Below the pieces are notes generated by a model that was not told where the DNA came from, did not search any database, and was given only the letters and a program-made list of their open reading frames with translations. 64,000 nt of DNA. Source: Nyssa sinensis. Taxonomy: Eukaryota > Streptophyta > Magnoliopsida > Cornales > Nyssaceae. The number at the start of each line of letters is the position of its first letter. Positions within the stretch are counted from its first letter, which is position 1. Location: contig CM018033.1 in assembly GCA_008638375.1 (NCBI GenBank), positions 13,433,763 to 13,497,762 on the forward strand, read 5' to 3'. This document shows positions 58,201 through 64,000 of the stretch, piece after piece. The position numbers and the translations under genes are program-made.

Positions 58201-59834
58201 CCCTTCCCTTGTACACGCCCCACCTTCTACCCGCCAATCCAACATAACTGGCCGACCATCTAGAGCCCATTCTCTGTTCTGCACTATTCGAGTGGCTTCA
58301 ACCACCGACGAGAACTTGAACAAAAACCAGCCTCCGGGCATCCCTTAAACGCAAACTCATGTCGGCACTTTCTAGAATCGGTCAACCCACCTCTGCACCC
58401 TCTCCGTCTCCAACTTAGGCTCACCCTCAGCCCCTACTCTTCCAACCAAACAACTGTAGCAATGATCGATCCTATCTTTACAGGAAGGAAGATCAACCAC
58501 TACGTTTCCCCAGTTTGTTCCACCACCACTTTCCCTTCCGGCCATGAAACTCTTTTAGCTACCTCTGAGAAATGGTGTTCCACATCTGTCTTACGCACTG
58601 CCACTTTGGACGCTAAGCCCTTCAGCGCCTTCACTACACCTTTCCATCTTCCACCCCCTTTGTCAAATTCCGGCAAATACACACTGAAACTTCTGCCTCC
58701 CAAGGACTCATCGATTCTCACAAAAGAGCCTCTGTCATTCGATCTTTCCACCAATCTCAAGCTTCTGTGTCTGCCATGGAAAACTCTCTCTGAGGATCGG
58801 CCTTCCTTCAATCTGTCCGTCAACTCAAGATTATCACAGACCCATCTGTACCCTTGCGACTCCATATGAACCCTTCTTATGCTGTTCTCTGCTGGTCTCC
58901 TTGCATTTTTCCTAATCTTCCCTGCTGTTCTCTCTCTCCCTCTCCCCAATGCTGCCACGATTTTCATCCTAACCTACATGTAATATTTCAATCTATATTC
59001 AGACTCAGATATCTGCAGTAGGTTATGGTGCAAAGTTCTATATGGAGCTTCACTATAATGTGTGTGTCATGCATGTACATATGCTTTCGTATTTTATACC
59101 TATTCGTATATTTGTTGCTCTAATTCATTGAGGCAATAAACTCTTTTCCAAATACAGGAGTGCTCTTTCTGTACACTTATTGCTGAAAAGTTTGCACTGA
59201 CTTCACCAGAGATATTGGCAGGGCGAGGATTCAGTCGACTTTTGGTACTGAGTTCTTCTAAACTCCCAAGTTCCCAATTTTATTTTTTCTTCTTCTGTCT
59301 TTCTGGTGCACTTTTTTCTATTCTTTGATGTTTGATCTTCTTATTTTACTTGGTCAGAAAACATTCACTGTGGTATTCTAATGCAGGATGATGAAGCAAG
59401 TACCAATATGTACCTTTTTTTTTTCCTTCTAAAACATCCAATATAAGACACAGAATATAACCTCAGTTGCTGAAGATTCCCTTCTTTACTCTTTTTTTTC
59501 CTAATAAAGTTGTGAAGATTCTGTCCAGGAAAATTGTTTATTTTTTCTATCGTTCACAGTGTGGGAATGTTCAACTTCTGACTCTGCCATAAATGTCAGA
59601 TGCTAACTTCAGACTTGTGCAGCAATTGTATAAACCCTGCTTGAAGATCCCATTGACATAAGTAGGCCTATAATGTGACTTTAGTTCTCTACTCCATTGT
59701 ATTATAGTCCTATATTTTCTTTATCCCTTTTCTCCCATTTGGTGGAACAAAGGACATGATAACAAGGACTTTATCATAAATAATAACTTCTCAGTTTCGG
59801 CTTAGTTTATCTTCTTAGTCTACAAATAATTTAT

Positions 59835-59866
<32 letters not shown>

Positions 59867-60224
59867 CTCTAGGAAAATATGACCGCTTTCTGTTCTTTCC
59901 ATCTATGTGCAGTTAGCAGGCATCCTCTTGGATACTGGAAACTTGACCAACCCTCACTGTACCTCCAAAGATAAATACATGGCCACACTGCTGATAAATG
60001 GGGCTGGTCGTTTTGGATGCAATGGTCTTTACCAGATCTGTATGTTCCTTGACTTAACTAATCTACATATTTTAAGGTTGAGTCAGAATTTTTTTTTTTT
60101 GCAGGATTATAGGGCTAATTTTTATATTTATAATTTTTCATTTTCAGTGAAATACAAAATGTATGATGTATTCAACCTCAAAGTTGGAGATATACTGCGC
60201 AAGGATTTCAAAAAGTGGACAAGA
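40008..60224 (+). CDS. PRUNE-like: PRUNE-like DHH-superfamily protein, partial (window ends before 3' exons)
   Basis: Exons assembled by splice sites: 40008-40218 (candidate exon 1), 47731-48367, 49235-49419, 49890-49970, 50054-50095, 50203-50247, 59158-59244, 59913-60039, 60148-60224. From exon 2 on, every junction is GT..AG and in frame. The product aligns without gaps to animal PRUNE around motif I ([18 protein letters not shown] versus the PRUNE GNEACDLDS region) and continues through [60 protein letters not shown] and [17 protein letters not shown] proteins are DHH phosphoesterases (exopolyphosphatase or phosphodiesterase). Here DHH reads NGD, the later DHR reads NCR, and DxD reads DVG, so catalysis is doubtful. 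A plant-specific N-terminal extension of about 210 residues precedes the fold. The DHHA2-type C-terminus is not seen and probably lies past 64000. Confidence 0.85.
40665..41040. mobile_element. MITE-like insertion with internal duplication
   Basis: The left end reads AGCGGATCCAGAAATTTTAG then TTGGGGGC. The right end, reverse-complemented, reads GGCAGATGCTGGGAGGGACA then AGTGGGGGCC, an imperfect inverted repeat typical of abundant plant MITEs. Inside, a unit starting ATTGAAGGTATTAAAATTTA occurs at 40695 and 40869 (period 174), separated by a poly-T/poly-G tract at 40811-40856. No target duplication was identified. Confidence 0.5.
40811..40856. repeat. Poly-T followed by poly-G
   Basis: About 21 T, then CTTTT, then about 16 G. 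Confidence 0.95.
41975..42013 (+). other. Candidate small exon of the PRUNE-like gene
   Basis: A very strong polypyrimidine tract and acceptor (TTTTTTTTCCCCTTTCTTTCTAG, 41951-41974, in two parts) precedes a stretch which in the frame of exon 1 reads [13 protein letters not shown] and meets GTAAAA at 42014. The phase to exon 2 is still wrong by one base, so this cannot be the only missing exon, or it may be chance. Confidence 0.25.
42500..43060 (+). mobile_element. LINE 3' remnant (zf-RVT)
   Basis: A frame at 42551-42841 includes [40 protein letters not shown] and VHWVL, the zinc-binding zf-RVT region of plant L1-type LINEs (compare 47089-47346). One HxxxC cysteine reads Ser. Stops follow. 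It is 5'-truncated, a dead copy in intron 1. Confidence 0.75.
43412..43560 (+). mobile_element. SINE-like repeat (tRNA-derived family)
   Basis: 'gacctggaggtcacggatttgagttg', followed by 'aaacagcctttccacatgcagaggtaa' and 'accctccccaaacc...ggagcctagtgcaccagg' (43428-43545), matches the layout of a very common plant SINE. The B-box-like GGATTTGAGT is visible. The 3' end and target duplication are unclear. Confidence 0.6.
44043..47594 (+). repeat. LINE1 target site duplication (A)ATTCATTTAG
   Basis: attcatttag at 44044-44053 directly before the LINE and at 47585-47594 directly after its A tail. Confidence 0.9.
44054..47584 (+). mobile_element. LINE1: 5'-truncated L1-type retrotransposon in intron 1
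   Basis: Starts within the endonuclease domain and ends in an A tail after ACTTATC. Same strand as the host gene. Endonuclease: [19 protein letters not shown] (44276-44330) and [12 protein letters not shown]. Reverse transcriptase: [67 protein letters not shown], and FADDTIIF near 45937-45960. C-terminal zf-RVT at 47089-47346 ([18 protein letters not shown]). In-frame stops (44441, 45886, 46222, 47011, 47344) make it inactive. The family copies itself by target-primed reverse transcription; the truncated 5' end, A tail and 10-bp duplication are its products. Confidence 0.92.
47731..48367 (+). CDS. PRUNE-like gene, exon 2
   Basis: Acceptor TTTGCAG|GAACC, donor GTCTCTG|GTAACA, leaving phase 1. 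It encodes a serine-rich plant-specific N-terminal extension ([38 protein letters not shown]) followed by the start of the DHH fold ([25 protein letters not shown]). An internal Met in FSDSMRRSD could be the true start if exon 1 is untranslated. Confidence 0.88.
48368..49234 (+). other. PRUNE-like gene, intron 2
   Basis: 867 bp, GT..AG, AT-rich. No other feature seen. Confidence 0.8.
49235..49419 (+). CDS. PRUNE-like gene, exon 3
   Basis: Acceptor ATCTACAG|ATG, donor GATGAG|GTATGT. With the last base of exon 2 it encodes [17 protein letters not shown], then [18 protein letters not shown] and SLIFADE. The first segment is motif I of the DHH fold, with DVG where catalytic relatives have DxD; the aspartate of FADE is kept. 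Confidence 0.93.
49831..49866. repeat. Poly-C tract in intron 3
   Basis: About 35 bases, almost all C with three T, ending 23 bases before the exon 4 acceptor. It may serve as, or disturb, the polypyrimidine tract. Confidence 0.9.
49890..49970 (+). CDS. PRUNE-like gene, exon 4 (DHH position)
   Basis: Acceptor TTGAGCAG|ATT, donor CAAGAG|GTAATA, 27 codons, phase 0 at both ends. Encodes [20 protein letters not shown] then KLPAKQE. LNGDKL falls exactly where catalytic PRUNE proteins have VDHHIL, so the signature triad is NGD. Confidence 0.92.
50054..50095 (+). CDS. PRUNE-like gene, exon 5
   Basis: Acceptor GGAACAG|GCA, donor AGAAAG|GTGTAT, 14 codons ([14 protein letters not shown]). FNCRK replaces the LDHRP of catalytic relatives. 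Confidence 0.9.
50203..50247 (+). CDS. PRUNE-like gene, exon 6
   Basis: Acceptor TTTCACAG|GGT, donor GGACAG|GTACAG, 15 codons ([15 protein letters not shown]). Confidence 0.88.
51081..51377. repeat. TRIM target site duplication ACTAT
   Basis: actat at 51081-51085 and 51373-51377, perfect. Confidence 0.9.
51086..51372 (+). mobile_element. TRIM: complete terminal-repeat retrotransposon in miniature (287 bp)
   Basis: Two 74-bp direct terminal repeats, 51086-51159 (TGTTGAGACTTTGG...TTGCTTAACA) and 51299-51372 (TGTTGAGAGCTTGA...TTGCTTGACA), each TG..CA. The primer site TGGTATCATAACC (tRNA-iMet type, canonical TGGTATCAGAGCC) abuts the first repeat at 51160, and a short purine-rich run (GGACGTGAGGAT) abuts the second. 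A 5-bp duplication flanks it. There is no coding capacity, so it must borrow the proteins of a copia-type partner. It lies in intron 6 in sense orientation. Confidence 0.93.
52790..53316 (-). pseudogene. LINE2 zf-RVT C-terminus
   Basis: Frames at 53316-53008 ([20 protein letters not shown]) and 53113-52790 ([38 protein letters not shown]). Closely parallel to 47030-47380 of LINE1, showing that the two LINEs belong to the same broad family. Confidence 0.88.
53527..55390 (-). pseudogene. LINE2 reverse transcriptase, frameshifted
   Basis: Pieces at 55052-54777 ([20 protein letters not shown]), 54717-54523 ([20 protein letters not shown]), 54562-53897 ([39 protein letters not shown]) and 53955-53527 ([20 protein letters not shown]). 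All RT blocks including the FADD box are present, but spread over several frames. Confidence 0.9.
55538..56607 (-). pseudogene. LINE2 endonuclease, with internal tandem duplication
   Basis: Apurinic-type endonuclease domain. 56607-56344 has [13 protein letters not shown] and [13 protein letters not shown] second, downstream copy at 56343-56119 repeats [12 protein letters not shown] through KCVDH. Then [13 protein letters not shown] (56132-55869) and [24 protein letters not shown] (55858-55538). The catalytic glutamate of the QE motif reads K in the first copy and E in the second. Confidence 0.85.
56094..56528. repeat. 225-bp tandem duplication inside LINE2 endonuclease
   Basis: The unit AACAGGAG...CCATTTTTTCA occurs at 56094-56303 and 56319-56528. 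A 15-base T-A(n)-TG junction (TAAAAAAAAAAAATG, 56304-56318) lies between. The copies differ at only a handful of positions. Confidence 0.92.
56925..58967 (-). pseudogene. LINE2 ORF1 (DUF4283-like nucleic-acid-binding protein)
   Basis: 58967-58500 ([38 protein letters not shown]), then 58341-57979 ([48 protein letters not shown]), then an acidic, low-complexity tail at 57632-56925. This is the usual layout of the first frame of plant L1-type LINEs. Frames are broken near 58350-58450 and 57790-57970. Confidence 0.75.
59158..59244 (+). CDS. PRUNE-like gene, exon 7
   Basis: 29 codons, phase 0 at both ends, donor CTTTTG|GTACTG. Encodes [20 protein letters not shown] then AGRGFSRLL. It corresponds to the VGSCATLVTERI...PEIL segment of PRUNE, whose conserved cysteine is present. 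Confidence 0.92.
59245..59912 (+). other. PRUNE-like gene, intron 7
   Basis: 668 bp, GT..AG, with a TA microsatellite at 59831-59866. No other feature seen. Confidence 0.8.
59913..60039 (+). CDS. PRUNE-like gene, exon 8
   Basis: Acceptor TGTGCAG|TTA, donor CAGATCT|GTATGT, ends phase 1. Encodes [20 protein letters not shown], then [18 protein letters not shown]. The aspartate in ILLD (fourth family motif) is kept. Confidence 0.93.
60148..60224 (+). CDS. PRUNE-like gene, exon 9
   Basis: Acceptor TTTTCAG|TG, donor ACAAGA|GTAGGT. Encodes [20 protein letters not shown] then KKWTR. It matches the segment ending ..LRKDQK.. before the DHHA2-type domain of PRUNE. Confidence 0.9.
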
Positions 60225-60478
60225 GTAGGTCTGGACATGTTCTTACCTTTGATTTTGTTATTAACGTCAATATTTCTCACATATTTGATCCTTTTTTCTC
60301 ATGCATGCATTGGTCTTAACTCTTAACATCTATGACTTGATATAATCAAGGTTTTAAGAAATGGAGGCCACCATAATGGTATTGGTCACGGTAACATGGA
60401 CGCGGAGTTGTCACTAGCGTAATGTAACGGATGCGATGTTGGGAGCATGATTTTTTTGCATTGCACAACTCCCTCAAA

Positions 60479-60608
60479 TTATACCAATACACTTTTTTTT
60501 TTTTGGATAGGTTAGTGGCCCTTGTGGTGGGAGTTAACTTGGGACTTGGGGATATTACCCAAGTCTCTTCCCAATTCGTCCAACCCAAGGGTTCTTATAC
60601 CAATACAC
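60479..60608 (-). mobile_element. 102-bp retroposed fragment with 14-bp target duplication
   Basis: TTATACCAATACAC occurs at 60479-60492 and 60595-60608. The insert (60493-60594) starts with 12 T, that is, a poly(A) tail on the minus strand, followed by 'ggataggttagtggcccttg'. Length, tail and long duplication fit a truncated SINE or LINE made by L1 machinery. Confidence 0.8.
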
Positions 60609-61685
60609 ATGTTTTAGAAGAGAATTTTATATAATTGGCTTTTTAGTGCTGTTTAATGAATTTTATTAAATAGAGATTCTTTCATATGAAAAATGATTTT
60701 TTTTGTCGCCGTCAGTAAGAAAAGCTACTATTAATTGTTTTATTTGGCTAATTTTGTGGACATTAATGCACTAAAACCTGAAAATAATCTAATATTCAAC
60801 TATCTCAAATAGGTGATTATGGAGTAAGCTTTTCAAAATATTCTAGTATTCAAATAATTCAAATAATAATGCAAGATTTATTGTCAAAACTTAAAATATA
60901 ACATTACATACTAATAGTTACTTAAATTTAATCTGATATTCAACTAATTGAAATAAGTGAATATTGTGTAACAAATTAATAATGTAACATACTAAAATTA
61001 ATTAGTGCATTACTTGTCATTTATCCCAAAAAAATGAACATTGAACAAGAACATTGGGTAACTTATAAATCTATATATATAATATAACACAAGTATATTA
61101 TCTATATATTTAATATAATATAAAAATACCCAAATTAATAAATAATGGAAAATTAAAAATAATTTGCTGAACAATATTTAAAAGATAACTAAATCCTATT
61201 TAGGCATATCTTATAACATAAAATTAAAGCTCTAACTTCATTCAGATATATATATATATATATATATGTATAAGATAAAAGATTGTTAAGTAGTGGGAAG
61301 TTATCTCTTTAATCTTGATCGAAAGATTTATAAGTTACTACAATTTGGAACAATAAAAGTGAGAGCTCTAACACCCAATGAGAATCTAGTTAAGATTCAA
61401 TGATTTTAAGCTAAAACACATTAAAAAAATAAAAAAAGTGAAACCTGCGAGGTATATTAAAGAACCCAACCATTAGAACCAAGATCTATGCTTAAATATT
61501 GTGTTTTTCAAGTTTTTATCTTTACATCTACACTTCTTTCAGCTGTTTAGAGGCTGTGGAAACCAAAACTGCCAAATAAAGCTGGAAAAAAAGAAGAAAA
61601 AATGGGTCTTTTAGAAGTCCTCACCTAAAACAGCTGTGAAACTCATTGTGCCAAGATATCCACCCGTAATGGCCATTTTATCAAA

Positions 61686-62264
61686 CCTTGGATATAATCA
61701 TGGAATAAAATTTTGTAATATTTCGTGATATATCGTGATTTTTATATTTGCGATACGATATTTAAATGTGAAAAAAATCACTATCATAAAATATCACGAT
61801 ATATCGCGATAAATATCGCAAAATAGCGCATTATATTGCAAATATTGCACTTCGAACTCTAATATAAGTGAAACTTAATGTTTTATATTATTAATATAAA
61901 AGACTATATTTAAATTTTATTTGATATGTGTGCATATTTGACCCTTATTTGTGTTAATGTAATTAAATTTTATACAAATTATAGTGATTAGTGTTCTTTA
62001 TATTCCAATCAGCGGGCACTTTTTCTTTGATTTCATATAACATACTTATCAAATATATGTTTATTTGTAATATATTGTCTTAGAATGATACATTAGCATG
62101 TTAATTAATACTTCAAAAAATTTCATTCAAAATTTTCATGATTTGATATAAATATCCATCATTTTTTAAAAAAATTTGCGATATCAATATGTAATTGCGA
62201 TATATCCATATTTTTTAACATGCAATATATCCTTTTTATTGATGTTTTATTCCTTGGATATAAT
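61686..62264. mobile_element. 553-bp insertion with 13-bp flanking repeat
   Basis: CCTTGGATATAAT occurs at 61686-61698 and 62252-62264. The insert is very AT-rich and contains many ATATCGCGATA-type motifs (61725-61840). The long flanking repeat suggests retroposition, but no poly(A) end is clear, so the class is open. Confidence 0.6.
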
Positions 62265-63529
62265 AGATTCCCAATACTTGAAGTTGAAGGTGAGTGAGCT
62301 CGATATGTCAACTATCATTGTCCATTGTCACCATGAAAATAACACAACTGCTCAATTTGGGATATAATTATAAATCTGCCTACTGCAATTAGACAACAGG
62401 TTGATTTATCTGTATGGAGGACTTTCGTAAGACTCAAAATGTAAAAACTTTCAGTAGGTTGGCCCAGTTACTGAAGTTCAAATTGAAGTTAGATAACCTG
62501 ATCTGTTGCTTGAACAGGTTTTTCTAAGGCAAAGCCTGCAGGAGGATCTTTTGGGTTATCACTCTTTATATATGTTTCTTCCTGTGGACTTTAGGGTTGT
62601 TAGATTCCTATGTTCCGTTGAGTTTTCTAAATGAGTGAGGTACCAATGTCAGTCTTTTGCGAGACATTGACACTTCATATAGTCTACTACGATAATCCAA
62701 GTTTCTTTTCCTATCAGTAAAGAAGCTCTAACTTGGGGAAAAAAACACACGCTAAAGATACGAGACATTAATGTTAAGATATTAGTTTGGCTTCATTTTG
62801 GTGATGTTGCTTATGAGATCAGTTTTTTTCTTTCATTTATTTATTTAGTTCAGTGACTGATGTGAAGCTTTAGAGATAAGAGGATGGCTACTTTTTCTAT
62901 AGAATTAGAAAAGAAGCATATGCAGTACCCTGGGAGAGAGATAATGTGGTGGATTTTAGATAAGAAAGGTTTTATTAAGTAGATTTTTTTTCCTTTGATA
63001 GTAGACATATATGATGGAGGAATAGCTAGCATGAGTACAATTGGAAAAGCTACAAGAAAATTCAAAATTACAATAGGTTTGCATTAAGGGACAAAGTTGA
63101 GCCTTTGTGCTTTTCATATCATACATCAATTGCTGAAGAGGCTTCTTGAAGGAGAATTCTGGTGCTTTTCATCAGATCTCTTATAATGTTTTGGAAGGAC
63201 TTGTTGAAAATTCACGTGCTTTCATCAGGGGAAAAAAGTGATTGAAGAAGGATCTGGTTAGAATTCCTCTATCTTGCTACAATTTCATCTTATCTTCTCC
63301 ATTCTATAGCACCAAACTTGGAATTAAAGATGTAAGATTGATACGAGTTGAGTTTCTTAAACTGTAGTCTACTTTTCAGAGAAAAATGACCATACAAAAA
63401 TACCAAATCTCTAAGTAAACTCAATTTGACTTAAATCAAAGGCTAGCATAAGGCGATTTTTTTGATAGGTTCATCTACCATTTAGAGAAAAATGACCAGG
63501 TGTTCCTCTTGTACTTTGGGCAATTTCAA

Positions 63530-63660
63530 ATTATTATTTTTTGATAGGTAAGTCACACACATACACTTTTGCCCCTTAAGGGGACTTAAACCCTCAACCT
63601 CACATATGGGAAGATGGAGGAGATACCAACCAAGCTAGAACTTATTGGTGCAAGTGGGCC
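63530..63660 (-). mobile_element. SINE-like repeat (tRNA-derived)
   Basis: On the minus strand 'TAGCTTGGTTGGTATC' (A-box-like) and 'GAGGGTTTAAGTCCCC' (B-box-like) lie about 40 bases apart, followed by 'CTTACCTATCAAAAAA', the A-rich end, near 63535-63550. This is the layout of a tRNA-related plant SINE. Possible flanking 'caaattat/caaattac' is weak. Confidence 0.55.
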
Positions 63661-63914
63661 TTCAACTTGAATCAAATTACTCATTGAACTTCATTGAATA
63701 AACCAAAAATCTCTTTTTTTTTTAACCATAAAAAATATGTTTAAATGACCTGTCCTCATGCCGTATTGTCAAAGGCTAGCACCTTGCCATCTAGGTGACT
63801 GGGTATAGTTTTTAGTCTTGAAGTCTTAACATATTCCATACCAGATGTCTTTTAAGAAGCAATTGCCTTAGGGTACACGAGAAGACACTAGGTGATAGAC
63901 TTTTTAATTGTAAC

Positions 63915-63988
63915 TGTTAAGCAACCAATTGCCCCAAAAGCTTAAGTTGTTAGGTAATGGGCTAACAATGTGTATCAAACTCTCAACA
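63915..63988 (-). mobile_element. Second TRIM copy: one 74-bp terminal repeat, cut by window end
   Basis: On the minus strand it reads TGTTGAGAGTTTGATACACA to GGTTGCTTAACA. It has the same 74-bp length and close sequence to the terminal repeats at 51086 and 51299. The minus-strand bases before it, GTGAGGGGGAG (63989-64000), form a polypurine tract, so this is the 3' terminal repeat and the rest of the element lies beyond 64000. Confidence 0.85.
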
Positions 63989-64000
63989 CTCCCCCTCACG

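Larger units (their letters stand above)
52655..58970 (-). mobile_element. LINE2: near full-length L1-type element, antisense in intron 6
   Basis: Order on the minus strand: ORF1 (58967-57979, then hydrophilic frames to 56925), ORF2 endonuclease (56607-55538), reverse transcriptase (55390-53527), zf-RVT (53316-52790), then an A-rich end (AAAAAATAAAAAAG, about 52650-52664 on the plus strand as T). ORF1 carries a DUF4283-like segment ([33 protein letters not shown]). ORF2 has [44 protein letters not shown] and FADDTSIF. Several stops and frameshifts inactivate it. A target duplication could not be fixed. Confidence 0.9.
50248..59157 (+). other. PRUNE-like gene, intron 6 (8.9 kb)
   Basis: Bounded by donor GGACAG|GTACAG and acceptor AATACAG|GAG. 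It holds a complete TRIM (51086-51372) and a long minus-strand LINE2 (about 52655-58970). 50248-51080 and 51378-52650 show no gene; 51760-52620 looks like other dispersed repeat sequence that I cannot assign. Confidence 0.8.
60225..64000 (+). other. Intron 9 or downstream sequence, no further exon recognised
   Basis: AT-rich. I looked for the next expected exon (the beginning of the C-terminal DHHA2-like domain) and did not find a convincing one. Small inserts listed separately are the only features. Confidence 0.5.

Noticed and set aside
62850..63065. A minus-strand 71-residue hydrophobic frame, and a plus-strand stretch near 63000 that could pass for an exon
   Set aside because: No match to the expected next PRUNE segment, no good splice sites, and AT-rich composition.

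Overview
This is plant nuclear DNA, most likely from a woody eudicot: AT-rich intergenic sequence, several nested LTR retrotransposons, plant L1-type LINEs with a zf-RVT C-terminus, a TRIM element, and one intron-rich host gene. I do not name a species. About two thirds of the window is mobile-element sequence. The only host gene I can support is a PRUNE-like member of the DHH phosphoesterase superfamily on the + strand (about 40.0 to beyond 60.2 kb). Its two longest introns are swollen by LINEs.

Layout. 1-5754: relics of a long-LTR family, into which a 1268-bp solo LTR (1091-2358, perfect 5-bp target duplication) has inserted. 5755-20603: G1, a complete minus-strand Ty3/gypsy element of the Tat type (two RNase H domains), with 613/614-bp LTRs and a perfect CTTAT duplication. 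G1 is itself interrupted by a 2979-bp solo LTR (7410-10388, duplication CCTAT). 20609-21715: a minus-strand LTR related to the solo LTR at 1.1-2.4 kb and apparently split by G1. 21716-23006: AT-rich filler. 23007-39698: G2, an older relative of G1 split by two more long solo LTRs (24111-26880 and 33294-36849). 39704-60224 and beyond: the PRUNE-like gene, whose introns hold a MITE-like repeat, a LINE remnant, a SINE, LINE1 (44054-47584, + strand), a TRIM (51086-51372) and LINE2 (about 52655-58970, - strand). 60225-64000: further intron or downstream sequence with small retroposed inserts and one terminal repeat of a second TRIM copy at the window edge.

Two points deserve most attention. First, both Tat elements carry a gene on the strand opposite gag-pol. 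It has a TATA box, a start codon, three coding blocks separated by two short introns whose positions and phases agree between the copies, and a coiled-coil C-terminus; a dimeric tandem repeat lies between it and the integrase end. Second, the PRUNE-like host protein aligns well to the PRUNE fold but has lost the DHH triad, the downstream DHR motif and the second aspartate of the DxD motif, which points to a pseudoenzyme.

The nesting order can be read from target duplications: copia-type LTR, then G1 into it, then a long solo LTR into G1; G2, then two long solo LTRs into G2. G1 and G2 both carry stops and frameshifts, so neither looks autonomous now.
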